From Hemicordylus capensis (taxonomy: Eukaryota > Chordata > Lepidosauria > Squamata > Cordylidae), in NCBI RefSeq assembly GCF_027244095.1, contig NC_069670.1, forward strand, positions 16,449,320 to 16,513,319: DNA of 64,000 bases. The letters are read 5' to 3'. Of the stretch, positions 51,283 through 62,037 are shown piece by piece. A program made the translations under genes and the position numbers. Below the pieces are notes generated by a model. That model was not told the origin of the DNA. It made no database searches and worked only from the letters and a program-made list of their open reading frames with translations. How positions within the stretch are numbered: position 1 is the first letter of the stretch; each line of letters opens with the position of its first letter.

Positions 51283-52149
51283 GAGAGGAAGCCAGCCCTA
51301 ACTGTGACAGGGAGTATGTTACAGCCCCAGGGCACAAGAGCAGAAGAGGCTCTCCACTGAGTCACCAGCCAGTGAGAGAAACACAAACCTCCTCCCAGGA
51401 TCTTAGCTGGCAGCGGAGTTCATGGAGAAAGGCGGCAATCCCGCCCTTATGTCCCATGAGTGTGCCCAACACCCTGCCCCCACCCACCTCCCACCATTCC
51501 AGCCGCTTTCCTCAGCAGCTGGAAGAGCGCCTCTGAGGGCGTGCAGAGTGCATTTTCCTCACCATGTGGAGTCATCCGTGTCATCCTTTGGGCACCTTCA
51601 AGCCCATGGCCACAATCATCCTCATGATGGTAAATTTTTAAAAATAAGCACCGTCTCCTGGATAGGAGGGCGAAGATAAGGCAAACGGTGCTGAGAACCA
51701 GGAGGGAGAATCCGCTGGACAGACCCAGAGGGGCAGGCAGTGGGGAGGCTTCTGCATGAGGACGCGCACCCCCTGCCCTCCCAGGAGCGGCTGGTCTGGT
51801 TCTTCTTGGTTTCTTTCTAACCTGAGAGGCCAGAGATGGCTCTCATCACCACCTGGAGAATCTCCTCCTCACCCCCCCCCCATCCCTGCTCTGCTCTCTC
51901 TGCAACTAGGCGCCACGCAGCAGCTGTTCCCGGTGGATCGGGCCCTGCCGGCCTCTCCCTCTGCCCCCCCCCCCCCAACGCCGCCCCCCCCCCGCAAATC
52001 CACCGACTCACCTTGACTCCCGGCGGGGCGTCTCTTCCCTCCCCACCTCCTCCTCATCCCTCAATCCCAGCCTCTATCCAGGGATCCCGCTTCGAATCCA
52101 TCTCCCCATCGAGGGCCGGCAACCACAGATTTCACACACAACACACGCA

Positions 52150-53460
52150 GCTCTCCTTGGCATGGAATCCGCAGCCCGATCCTAACCGTGTCGACTCGGG
52201 AGTCAGCCTGCTTGTTCTACAACGCAAGGGAGCCGGCGGAGGATCGGAGCCCACGGCGGAAGCAACCGCACAGATGCGAAAAGCGCCCCCCCCCCCATTT
52301 ATAAACCCCACGGGTCACTGTCTATTTGGCCAGTTATTCCGGTGGGGGGGGCAGGTCCTCTTCGCCCCCCCCCCACCTCCCAAAAAGCCGCCCTCCTTCC
52401 AGTCTCTCTCCACCTCCAGAGAACAATATGTTCCCACCTTTGGGCTGCCTGCCCGGGTTTCCCTTGCGCCCCCATCCCCACGCCCCTAGACCCCCCCCCA
52501 ACCCGACTGAAGGCTCGCACGCCATCTCGGGCTCTCGCAGCGCCCCCACTCCCCGAAAAGCGCCCAGCCAAGGAGCAAAACGGAAGACTTGGGGGAGGGG
52601 AGGGGAGGAGGAGGAGGAATCTTGCCCCGGGCAGGCAGCTGCATTCACGGCCGGGGAGAAAGCCGGCTCTGCAAGAGGAGGAGGAATGGGAAGGGGCGAT
52701 CCGAGGGCGGGCGGCGGGCGGCGGGCGGGGGGGAGCCAGACCCTCCCCGGGTGAGCGATGGCTGGCGGGGAGGGGTGGGTGGGGGGCGGCACGCACCTGT
52801 CCCCACGGCGGCTGGGCTCGGCGGCGGCTCCTGCTAGCGATGCGCTCCGGCCCGCCCGAGTCAGCCTTTGGGAATGGCGCGGGGGGGCCTGGCGGAGCCC
52901 GGCTGGGTCGAACAGCGCCGCATCGCCCGGCCCGGAGAGGCGGCCAAGGCCGGCGGCGGTGGCGGCGGCTGCGGCGAGTGAGACCCGATTGCGGGCCAGG
53001 GAGCCAGGCGGGAGCGGGGCGCAGCGTTGCGCGCAGCCTAACAGCCGGCTGCGGCCAAGCGCAGCGCCATGATGCTTGCGAGGGGGGAGGGGGAGCGGGG
53101 AGGGGGATCCAGAAGATCCAGCCCCCCCCCTTCCCTCCCTCCCTTCCCCCGCCCGCAACTGCGGGTGGGAGGAGGCGGAGGCGGCAGTACACCAAATCCC
53201 GGGAGCGCAGGGGCTGTGCCCGTTTCGACAGCTACCCGACCCCAGCAGCCACGTGTTCCCTTAATGCCTTCTCGCTCTCTCTCTGCACGCCGCGGCTTGC
53301 TCGAACACGTGAGTCGAGGGACGGCACGTGCAAACCTCGCCCGTCGGAATGTGGCTGCAGCACGCGTGTGCAAAAGCGGCCACGGATCGGGTTCATGCGG
53401 CTTTCTCTGGCCAGGCTTGCAGGCGGCGGCGCCTCCTTCGCCGTGAGTCAGGGCTAAGCC
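52150..53460. promoter_or_regulatory. CpG island, candidate distal promoter with noncoding exon
   Basis: About 1.3 kb of very GC-rich, CpG-dense sequence, unlike its repeat-rich flanks. Minus-strand donors ACAG|GTGCGT (exon end 52797) and TCAAG|GTGAGT (exon end 52012) suggest first exons pointing toward GAL3ST3. A plus-strand donor ACAC|GTGAGT at about 53308 leaves open a divergent transcript. The long open frames here are GC artefacts without recognisable protein similarity. Confidence 0.6.
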
Positions 53461-53508
53461 AGCCAGGGCGTTCTCTTGCCCCGGCTTGATCAGTCAGGTT
53501 TTCTGGTT

Positions 53509-54200
53509 AGAACCGCCCTGTTGGATCAGGACCAAGAAGACCCATCCAGGCCAGCCTCCTGTTCCACACAGTAGCCCACCCGATGCCTCTGGGGAGCTCA
53601 CAGGCAAAAGGTGAGGGCATGCCCACTCTCCTGCTGTGGCTCCCCTGTAACCGGTATTCAGAGGGGCATTCAGAGAGGTGGCCTATAGCCACCAGACTAG
53701 TAGCCCTTGATACATCTCTCCTCCATGAATTCATCTAAGACCCTTTTAAAGCCACCCACGCTAGTGGACATCACCACATCCTGTGGCAGAGAATTCCACA
53801 GATTAATTATGCACTCTGTGAAAAAAATACCTCCTTTTGTCAGTCCTACATTTCCCAGCCTTCAGTTTCATGGCCCCTGGTTCTAATGTTGTGAGAGAGG
53901 GTGAAAAATTTATGTCCACTCTTTCCACCCCATACATGATCTTATAGACCTCTTTCATGTCTCCCCGCAGTCGTCTTTTTTCTAAACTAAATAGCCCCAG
54001 GTGTTGTAGCCTTGCCTCATAAGGAAGGTGCTCTAGGCCCCTGATCATCTGGGTTGCCCTCTTCTGCACCTTTCCCAGTTCTACAATGGCCTTCTTGAGA
54101 TACGGTGACCAGAATTGCATGCAGTACTCCAAATGTGACCACACCATCGATTTGTATAAGGGTGCTATAATATTCGCATTTTTTATTTTCAACCCCCTTC
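53509..54200 (-). mobile_element. CR1/L2-clade LINE, 3' end with reverse transcriptase C-terminus
   Basis: An open frame of 129 codons (54192-53803) reads APLYKSMVWSHLEYCMQFWS, then RATQMIRGLEHLPYEARLQH and EKRRLRGDMKEVYKIMYG, the jockey-superfamily RT C-terminus. The 3' UTR follows to GATCCAACAGGGCGG at 53510. It is 5'-truncated, as usual for LINEs, and the remaining frame is undisrupted, suggesting a fairly young insertion. Confidence 0.88.
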
Positions 54201-54559
54201 TTGATGATCCCTGGACTTCTACGCCAAGAAATTAACCCATCTCTGCCCTTCTATTCTTCTCCCATACCAACCAGACTGGTGAATTTCTAATATGTGGGTT
54301 CAGATTTCCAGGCAGCTCACTCGATCTATTCAACCTGACCCTTCTGCATGCTGATAAAATAAGGAGAGACATAGCTATGCTCACTTGAGGTCTTTGGGGG
54401 AAAGTTGGGATCAAAATGTGATCGATAACCTCAGAAATTCAGAAAAGGCCTCTAGAAAATTCGCATTTTGCGAGGACATTAAGGACAGCCAGGAGTTTCT
54501 TGGTGAAAAAAACAATTGCAGAATTCAGCAATGCAGATTTTATACTCCATGGTTTAGGC

Positions 54560-54655
54560 CACCATTGCTCAGATTCACTCCCCGGGAGTATCTCCGACTC
54601 CAGAGAAGGCAGGGAAAGACCCCTGCCTGAAACCTTGGTGAGCTGATGCCATCAG
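54560..54655 (+). repeat. 5S/tRNA SINE fragment
   Basis: AGATTCACTCCCCGGGAGTA (degraded B box) to CCTTGGTGAGCTGATGCC. Confidence 0.65.
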
Positions 54656-54799
54656 GGGCGGATTAACGCATAGGCAAGATAGTCACATGTCTATAGTGGC
54701 AAATTCAGAGAGGTGGCAAATTTCCGGGGAGGTCGGGCGCGTGCACAGAGAGCCTCGAAATAGGCCAAAAATGGCTCAAACTGTCATTTGGGCGGAAAG

Positions 54800-55000
54800 G
54801 AGTTATTGCTGCCACCTCCTCCACCTCGGTCTCCCCTCACCTCTGCGAGTGCTCCTAGAGCACCGCACCACTTCACACACAATTTGGGTTTTTCACTGTG
54901 CGTTCTAGTGTTGCCCGATTTATATCCGGGGCTAAAAAAAATCCACTATTTGTGTCTGTCTGGGGGGACAACTTTGAGGCTGCAGTAAAGCCTCCCAGTA
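54800..55000 (+). repeat. Unclassified repeat related to 4727-4925
   Basis: TGCCCGATTTATATCCGGGG is the same block as at about 4830 in the other orientation. Confidence 0.55.
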
Positions 55001-55017
55001 AAGCCTGCCATGTTTAA

Positions 55018-55148
55018 AAGTCCCAGGTAGGGCTGGGACTGAGAGACCCTTGCCTAAAACCCTGGAGAAGCCGCTGCCAGTCAGTGCTGACACTACTGAG
55101 CTAGATGGGCAGGGGTCTGACTCTGTTTGGCAGCTCCCTATATTCCTA
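55018..55148 (+). repeat. 5S/tRNA SINE, 3' half
   Basis: AGTCCCAGGTAGGGCTGGGA to GGCAGCTCCCTATATTCC. Confidence 0.8.
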
Positions 55149-55558
55149 GTGGGAACTGTGGAGAAAAGCCACCATGTAAATTCTCAATCCTACAGAAAAC
55201 TAAAGGTGCATGTATACACCTTGGATTCCAGGAAAGCCGATTTTAATAGCTTAGAGAAAAGCTAGGGAGGCTTCTGTGGTTAGATAAAGTTACAGAACAT
55301 CATTCTGGGATGGGCTGGACTTCCTCAAGCTTGGGTGGCTACAGTCACAAACTGTCCCAATGAGAAAGAAAAGACGGGAGAGGTTTAAAGATGATAATAA
55401 GGTGGCTGCACAAAACCTTAGAGTGAGTCACCAGTAATTAACATAGACAAGGAGCCCAGGGAAAGCGAAAGTTCAGATTGAGTTGAAACTGACGAGGGAT
55501 TCCAGGAGTAACAAAAAGGCCTTTTCAGATATGTTCAAAGGAGGACATGCTCCCAGAT

Positions 55559-55660
55559 AGGGTTCTCTGTAACTGCGATTCCCAGACTACAGGCCCCATC
55601 ATCCCCAGCTGCAGTGGCCTATGGCTGGGGATGATGGGAGTTGTAGTCCAGCCGCCCCCC
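55559..55660. mobile_element. Palindromic MITE
   Basis: GACTACAGGCCCCATCATCC / GGATGATGGGAGTTGTAGTC around a CTGCAGTGGCC centre. Confidence 0.75.
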
Positions 55661-55724
55661 CCGAAGAAACCTTTGGGACACCCCCACATGGCACATCCAC
55701 ACTGCCGGGAGTGTTCAGAGTTGA

Positions 55725-55890
55725 TATTTATTGGTTGGTTTAAAATATTTCTGTCCCACCCCTCCAGGACAAGGTTTACAACAGTAAACAATAAAAGTAA
55801 TCTCAAGTGAAATAAAAATAAAATAAAAGTAATAGGAGATGTAGCACAATGAAACAAAACACAATGTAGAATACAAACCATTAAAACAAA
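55725..55890. repeat. AT-rich repeat with heptanucleotide A-tracts
   Basis: TTTCTGTCCCACCCCTCCAG then AAATAAAAATAAAATAAAAG; same class as 25540. Confidence 0.55.
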
Positions 55891-55999
55891 TCCGTGGAAT
55901 AATGGTGGAACTCCATACGAGCCGTCTCCTTCGGCTCGAATCGGCGCTCCTGTGATTGTATCGTTTCCCACTGCTGCTATACTTACCCACTATCTGTTT

Positions 56000-56232
56000 G
56001 GCCTGGCCTTCCAGGGTTTTTAATTTGTTGCAAGTGTTTTAAACTTGCTGTAACCTGGATTTCCAGAGTTTTTTAAAACTGTTCTGAATGTTTTCGCTGT
56101 TAATTGCTTTATGGTGTTTTAGAGTCTCTGTTTTTAATTATTAATATGATTTTAATTCTTTTGTTTTCATGTAAAGCACCCTGAGCCATTTTTGGAAGGG
56201 TGGTATCAAAATCGAATGAATGAATGAATAAC
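56000..56232 (+). repeat. LINE 3'-tail type sequence
   Basis: GTAAAGCACCCTGAGCCATT, TTTGGAAGGGTGGTATCAAA and (GAAT)n end. Confidence 0.6.
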
Positions 56233-56439
56233 CCAAGCATGTGTTGTGCAATTCAAGAAGATATCTCCGGGATCCCTCGTACAAAGTGAGGAGAAAGTAG
56301 GGAGGGAGGGAGGGAGGGGAGAGAGAGAGAGAATATGTTCTTCCCTATCTTATGATCTCCCTCTTAAGTTGATTTGCAGTGAGTTCAGAACAGGGGTAGG
56401 GGGAGTTAGCCCTTCATCACCCAATTAACGTATCTGCAC

Positions 56440-56710
56440 AATTAACTGTGAAGAATAGATGGACCAGTTGCATGTGAGCCAGCAGAATGACGCAGCTGCT
56501 AAAAAGGCAAACACTGTACTGGGCTGCATTGACAAAAGGCATAACGTCTCGATCCCAAGCAGTGATAGTTCTGCTCCGTTCTGCATCGGTGAGACCTCAC
56601 TGGGAGTACTGCGTCTCGTTCCAGACCACCTGGGCTGGGGTTGCCACTTTTGGATACAATACTATTCAGGTTTTATTGCAAGGAGTCTTTCAGACTCTCT
56701 GGCTCTCTTG
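56440..56710 (+). repeat. CR1-like LINE ORF2 fragment
   Basis: In one frame NDAAAKKANTVLGCIDKRHN, in another QAVIVLLRSASVRPHWEYCV: the RT C-terminus of a CR1-clade LINE, broken by a frameshift near the middle. Confidence 0.8.
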
Positions 56711-57059
56711 GGTCCATCCCTTGAAGTTTGCACCAAGATGAATGGTTCCCACCAGCAGCCAACCAGCTGTTCCTCCCTCACTTTTCTCATATCGCAGGCT
56801 GCAGCTGCTGTTCTAATCACAGATTCAATTCCCCTCCATTTCCTGCTGTGGCTTCCCCCCACCCCTTCTCATCTCAAAATTATTTATATTCATTTGAATC
56901 TCCCCATAGAATGCCGCAGAAAGTCCTGCTATGAAACCTGATCGGCACCTGTTAATAAGGTTTCCCATGCCTAGAAGTGTCTTCCTATACAGTCCTGACA
57001 CATCCGGCATGATCTTCTGCCAAGTTCGTAACCAAAAGTAAGAGAGCTTGATTGATAGA

Positions 57060-57400
57060 TTGTTTGATTGTATTTATATACTGCCCCGTGTCGAATTCTC
57101 TGGATGGTTTACAGTTTATGATTGATTGAATTTCTATACCGCCTGATGTACTGTGCAATTCAAGAAAATAAAACATAATATAAAGACAATATAAAAAGTT
57201 AAAATTCATAAAACAGGTAAAAAATCTCAATGAATAAAAATGCATTAAAATTTCTATTTCCATTAAAAGCCTGGGAAAACGTTAAAACCCAACAACCATT
57301 CAAACCTTAAATCACATCAAGCAAATTAAAATAACTGTCAATAAAACTTTAAAACGTTATAAATGGAAAGCCTGATGAGACAGGTGCGTTTTCAAATATT
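57060..57400. repeat. AT-rich interspersed repeat
   Basis: ATTTCTATACCGCCTGATGT followed by AAAACATAATATAAAGACAA; an extended copy of the 25540 type. Confidence 0.6.
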
Positions 57401-57514
57401 TATTTATCGTAAGGCGTTGATTCTCCTTTGGGAGTGGAGAGGATACCCAGGCATTTCTGTCAGCCTGAAAAGGCTCTTTGGGTGCCAACCCCAAAGTTTC
57501 CACTTTGCTTTCCC

Positions 57515-57592
57515 AGAATCATAGAATGTTAGAGTTGGAAGAGACCTTAAGAGGTCCTCTAGCCGAACTCCCCTTACAGGCAGTCTTGTGGC
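57515..57592 (-). repeat. CR1 LINE 3' end
   Basis: AGAATCATAGAATGTTAGAG then TTGGAAGAGACCTTAAGAGG, antisense CR1 terminus. Confidence 0.85.
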
Positions 57593-58127
57593 ATCAGGCA
57601 AGGGGGGAAACGTCGTGGAGCTGTTGGATGGCAAGAATAACCATTTTTCTTGATTGGCCTGTGCTTGAAGATCTGCTTTGCTCTCCGTTGTCGTCCTCAC
57701 GTCCTTTCTCGTTTTTCCTCCTCTGCTCTTTCCACACTACTTTTTTCAAGTTCTCTAGGGATTCTGTTGCCCAGGGTAGGATGGTTCTTCCCTCAAGGAA
57801 AGGACCACCACTGGAATCTGTTTTCTCTCTCAACCACCTTCCCACCAAAGGCATTTTTAATGTACTTTAATTTCTCTTATCCCGACGTACCTTTACCATA
57901 TGTAATTACCCCTTATACCTCATGCTGGTCTAGGACCGTAATTTGATTGATTGAGACCCCCAGCCCTCTGGTGAGCAGGAGGTGTCGCACCACACAGATC
58001 TCCTCGTCCCAGTTATTTCCACAGCCATTTTTGGGGCGGTAAGGAACAGCAGGAATCCCTTTTGAGCAGGAGGAAAAAGCTCCCACTGTTTCTTACCATC
58101 TCCATCTCTCAGGGCAAACCTATCAGG

Positions 58128-58456
58128 AGGGCTGGTCCTGGGGGGAGAGAGCAGGAACTGTCCCCTTTGCTAAGCAGGGTCTGCCCTGGTTTACATTTGA
58201 ATGGGAGACTACATGTGAGTGCTGTAAGGTTTACCCCTTAGGGGATGGGGCCGCTCTGGGAAGAGCACCTTCATGCTTGCATGCAAAAGGTTCCAGGTTC
58301 CCTCCCTGGCAGCACCTCCAAGAGAGGGCTGAGAGAGAGAGAGAGACTCCAGCCTGCAACCTTGGAGCAGCTGCTGCCAGTCTGTGTCGACAATCCTGAG
58401 CGAGATGGACCAAGGGTCCGACTCAGTAGACAGCAGCTGCCTATGTTCCTATGAGA
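58128..58456 (+). repeat. 5S/tRNA SINE, full-length with (GA)n bulge
   Basis: GAGAGAGAGAGAGAC expansion inside; ends CAGCTGCCTATGTTCCTATG. Confidence 0.9.
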
Positions 58457-59299
58457 GGGCTGGGCTGGGCTGCTCTCCTCTCCCTGTGGGTCAGAAACAG
58501 ATCCGAGGGAGGGACGAGATTGGTGGTGACCACACATCATGGCTGGCGAGTGAGCCAAGCCTCCATGTGTGGGTCCGCTGTCCACACCCTTTCCCCGAGG
58601 AGGCCTTTTCAGGTGAGAATCGAGATTCCACCCACACTTGCTGCTGTTTGGAGAACTGGAGCAGAAAATGCCTCTCCCTTCCGCCCCTCTCCTTCAGCCA
58701 TCCTTTTGTTCCAGGGGCCGGGCACCCCTTACGGGCCAGGGCTCGGGGACAATGGCAGGCCTGCTGGAGCATGAGAGATCTTCTTTGTGCCCCTTGGACC
58801 CCCCCCCCTTTCTCCAAGGCATCCCCTGCCCTCCCCCCAAGAGCAAGGGCAGACGTCGACGCCACAAAGCAGCAATTGTGTCCAGCTCCCGAGAGGGCAG
58901 GAAGACAGGCAGATGCCGGCTGGGAAAGCAGCATGGGACAAGCCCGCCCCTGATGGAAGGCGGCGGCAGTGTGTGTGTGTGTGTGTGTAACGCCCACAGC
59001 TGGCTCACCGTGCAATAAAAGCCATTGGGGGGAGAGAATTCCTCCTCCTGAGAAATTCCCCCAGAATGGTCCCTTCCCACTTTTATCACCCGAGCGGACA
59101 TGATTCTGCTGGTAAGAGAATATTCCTTCTTCCGGCCTGTTTTTAAAAGCAAGTCGATAGCCCCGGTGGGGTGAAAGAGCATCATCGGACACAAGTGTGG
59201 TGGCGTTGCTAAGAGTCTGGGAAGTTTGATGGAGAACAGAGTCAATTGGGCAGGATGGACTGGATTCCGGAAAACTGGGCGCCACTCTCTGCCCGCTTT

Positions 59300-59560
59300 T
59301 ATTTAATTTATTTATTATTTTATTTTTTACATTTCGATCCCGCTCTTCCTCCAAGGAGCCCAGAGCGGTGTACTACATACTGGAGTTTCTCTTTCACAAC
59401 AACCCTGTGAAGTAGGCTAGGCTGAGAGAGAAGTGACTGGCCCAGAGTCACCCAGCTAGTTTTATGGCTGAAGGGGGATTTGAACTCGGGTCTCCCCGGT
59501 CCTAGTCCAGCACTCTAACCACTAAACCCATGCATTGGGTGCCCACCAGTCGGCCTGGGT
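59300..59560 (-). repeat. Sauria-type SINE, near full length
   Basis: Antisense TTTATTTAATTTATTTATTA tail, CAACAACCCTGTGAAGTAGG, GGATTTGAACTCGGGTCTCC and CACTCTAACCACTAAACCC. Confidence 0.92.
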
Positions 59561-59734
59561 GTCTAACCTAGTGAGCAAGCGAGGACACCACGGCGAGCCA
59601 AGATGCATGGGGCAGCCTCTCCCTAGCCCCACGCCTGCTTAAGGCGGCAGGTCTTCAGGTAAAGCAGACACCCAAGGCAGAAACATCTTCTGTACACTGC
59701 AGGCAAGCAGGTCCCAGAGCATGGTCTAAGAGCA

Positions 59735-59888
59735 CAACACTCCACCTGCAGCCATCTTGAAGCTAAGCAGGTCTTGGTGTGGTCACTGCCTGGATGAGAG
59801 ACCCATGTATGCCACCCTTGGGAGTGTGGCCATAATAAGAGTCACCAAGGGACGGACGCAGTAGCAGGCAGCTTCCTCCGTTCCTATG
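59735..59888 (+). repeat. 5S/tRNA SINE, ancestral-type head with internal deletion
   Basis: CAGCCATCTTGAAGCTAAGC and GTCTTGGTGTGGTCACTGCC; the tRNA body is deleted and the 3' end GGCAGCTTCCTCCGTTCC is kept. Confidence 0.85.
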
Positions 59889-59954
59889 ACATCTTTGAGC
59901 CTCTAGGCTTTGTGGAAAGGGCGATTCAGAATTTAAGCGGTGCTCACTGGGCCG

Positions 59955-60150
59955 AATGCCACCTTTCTTGACATGAAACAGAGAAAGAGCAACTGGCCCT
60001 ATCCGGCCTCGGCACACCATCCCTCCGATGGCTCTTGCTGGCGTCGGTGCTTGTTGTTGTGTTTGAGATTTTGAGCCCTTTGGGGAGAAGGTACCTTCTT
60101 TTTATTACTCCTTCTCTTCATAAGTTGCTTTGAAAATCAAGGTATAAATA
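59955..60150 (+). repeat. SINE-like family B copy
   Basis: GAGCAACTGGCCCTATCCGG then TTGAGCCCTTTGGGGAGAAG and AAGGTATAAATA. Confidence 0.75.
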
Positions 60151-60806
60151 GTAGTACCTCTAGACAACATTATCATGTCCATGAAGCGTAAAGGCCAGTG
60201 ATGTCAATGGGTCGTCTTCTCTCAACTTTTCTGGAGTGGAAATATATATATCTTTTGGAATCCTTTTATACGTCTATTTTAGAATCCTTGGTTTGCTAAA
60301 CGAATGAATGGATTTTTTCTAAAATGAATGGATTTAAAAAAAAATTTAAACAAAGTCGCCTATCAGTTTACACTCCAAGGAGCTGCTCTAGGCTTTGAAC
60401 TTGATTGCCCTTGGGAGGACCAGCCTCCAGCGCTCCGCTCTAGCCACAAGAGAGAAAAGGGCAGACTGGCCCAGCTCATTCCACAGAGATGAAGTTACTT
60501 TGGGGGCAGAATGAACGGGCGGCCACGTCATGCAGCTCAGGAGGAACAGAATGGGGCTGAAGTGGGCGAGGAAGCAGAGGAACTTCCAGAAGCTATACCT
60601 GGTTCAGCTTCACTGCAGCGCCTGAGCTTCAAGTCTGCTGCCCCCTGGTGGGCACTGGCCACCCGATCCAGCCTGTCAGCTTCCACTTCTAGCCTCTCGC
60701 ACTGGAAGCCTTGCAGCCCCTTTCTTTGCCTCCCTGGCAAACCCAAGAGGCACCCCGCTTCCGGCTTTTAAAGGCGCAGGGATGTCCTTAGCATTTAGAG
60801 CAAGAC

Positions 60807-60922
60807 TGCTCAACTTCGGCCCTCCAGCTCTTGTTGGGACTACAGCTCCCAAGCTCCCTAGGCAGAGCGGCCCATAGCCAGGGATGACGGGAGTTGTGGT
60901 CCAACAACTGCAGGGCCCCGCC
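60807..60922. mobile_element. Palindromic MITE, diverged
   Basis: ACTGCTCAACTTCGGCCCTC left end; arms GGGACTACAGCTCCCAAGC and GATGACGGGAGTTGTGGTCC. Confidence 0.7.
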
Positions 60923-61204
60923 CGACAGCAAAGGTGGCCAACCGGAGGCTCTCTGGCCGTTGGACTAGAACTCCCATCATCCCCTGCTGTGACAGCTGGC
61001 AAGCTTCAGGCAGGCCACCTTGCTGTAGGGGTTTCCTGAAGGCAGAAGCCTATAGGGAAGAGTGGGTAGGCCAAAGGAAAGCCCAAGTAGCATGTGAAGC
61101 CTTACATTGAGATGGGGGGGGGGGAGGTATTGGTTGGTGACTTTGATAGTTGGGCCAGGGGTTTTTCTCTCCCAAGGAGGTCTATTTTTAAAAGGTATCT
61201 TCCA

Positions 61205-61310
61205 GGATAGGAGTTGGACTACAGCTCCCCTCATCCCCACCACAAGGCCGCAGTGACTGGGGGTGATAGGTGTTGTAGTCCAAAACAGCTGGGGACCTCT
61301 GTTCTGGGAG
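61205..61310. mobile_element. Palindromic MITE, ends lost
   Basis: GTTGGACTACAGCTCCCCTC / GGGTGATAGGTGTTGTAGTCC. Confidence 0.65.
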
Positions 61311-61344
61311 AATGGGGGTGGGGGTGCCCCCCCTTCACCCACAT

Positions 61345-61660
61345 TTAGGGATCTGGTCTTGTGGTAGCAAGCATGAATTGCCCCCTTTGCTAAACAGGGC
61401 CCACCCTGGTTTACACTGGAATGAGAGACGACACATGTGAGCACTGGAAGACCTTCCCCTTAAGGGAGGGGGCCGCTCTAGGAAGGAAGAGCCCCTGCCT
61501 GCTTGCATGCAGAAGGTCCCAAGTTCCCTCCCTGGCAGCATCTCCAAGATCGGGCGGAGAGAGATTCCTGCCCGTAACCCTGGAGCAGCCGCTGCCAGTC
61601 TGAGTAGACAATACTGAGCGAGATAGACCAAGGGTCTGACTCAGTATATGGCAGCTATGT
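61345..61660 (+). repeat. 5S/tRNA SINE, full-length
   Basis: TTTGCTAAACAGGGCCCACC head and TGCTTGCATGCAGAAGGTCC. It ends about 300 bp past the SF3B2 stop side. Confidence 0.92.
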
Positions 61661-61755
61661 TCCGACGTACCTTCCTGCCCATATTACTTGCCAACAGAGA
61701 GGCCCAAGTCGGAGGGTCAGGATCCGGCCGCTTCCTGGCTGACAAAACCGGATCA

Positions 61756-61775
61756 AGAGAGAGAGAGAGAGAGAG
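61756..61775. repeat. (GA)n microsatellite
   Basis: Perfect GA run at the predicted SF3B2 cleavage site. Confidence 0.9.
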
Positions 61776-61787
61776 AGCAACTCTGAC

Positions 61788-61793
61788 TTTATT
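61788..61793 (-). terminator. SF3B2: SF3B2 poly(A) signal
   Basis: AATAAA on the minus strand, 173 bp past the stop, giving a short 3' UTR as usual for this gene. A (GA)n microsatellite at about 61756-61775 lies where cleavage is expected. Confidence 0.8.
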
Positions 61794-61965
61794 TACAAAA
61801 TAATCCACATCTTAAGCCAGACCTGGGGGGAGAGTGCAGGAGCCTGGTGGTGGAGACCTTCCCAGGTGGGGGTGGAGAGGGGCGGGGCATTAAAAAAACC
61901 AAAAACAGGAACCAACAAGACAGAACGACGATGAGGGCGGATGCGAGGCTGTCTCGGGACTGGGA

Positions 61966-62037
61966 CTAGAATTTGAACTCCTTGTACTTCTTGGCCCCGG
62001 CCCGGGTGTCCTGCGGCTGCGCTTTCCGCTTCTTTTG
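61966..62037 (-). CDS. SF3B2: SF3B2 last coding exon
   Basis: Acceptor CCTCCCCCAG. The exon has 23 codons plus TAG and ends KKYKEFKF, the invariant SF3B2 terminus. Relative to human, SRGGS is TRAGA. Confidence 0.97.
   Translation of the reverse strand, partial: QKKRKAQPQDTRAGAKKYKEFKF

Larger units (their letters stand above)
37000..61760. other. Repeat-rich interval upstream of GAL3ST3
   Basis: Apart from the CpG island at 52.1-53.5 kb no gene was recognised. The interval is dominated by SINEs, CR1/L2-like LINE fragments and palindromic MITEs. The segments 40730-41600, 46450-47320, 51300-52000 and 58460-59290 contain nothing I can name. It probably includes a long 5' UTR intron of GAL3ST3. 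Confidence 0.5.

Noticed and set aside
52299-53457. Several 200-370 codon frames on both strands in the CpG island
   Set aside because: Open only because the DNA is GC-rich. The translations are Pro/Arg/Gly/Ala-rich without recognisable domains, and strong splice donors cut through them.
56440-56941. 160-codon plus-strand open frame as a host gene
   Set aside because: The N-terminal half matches CR1-type reverse transcriptase C-terminal motifs and the rest is unrelated tail.
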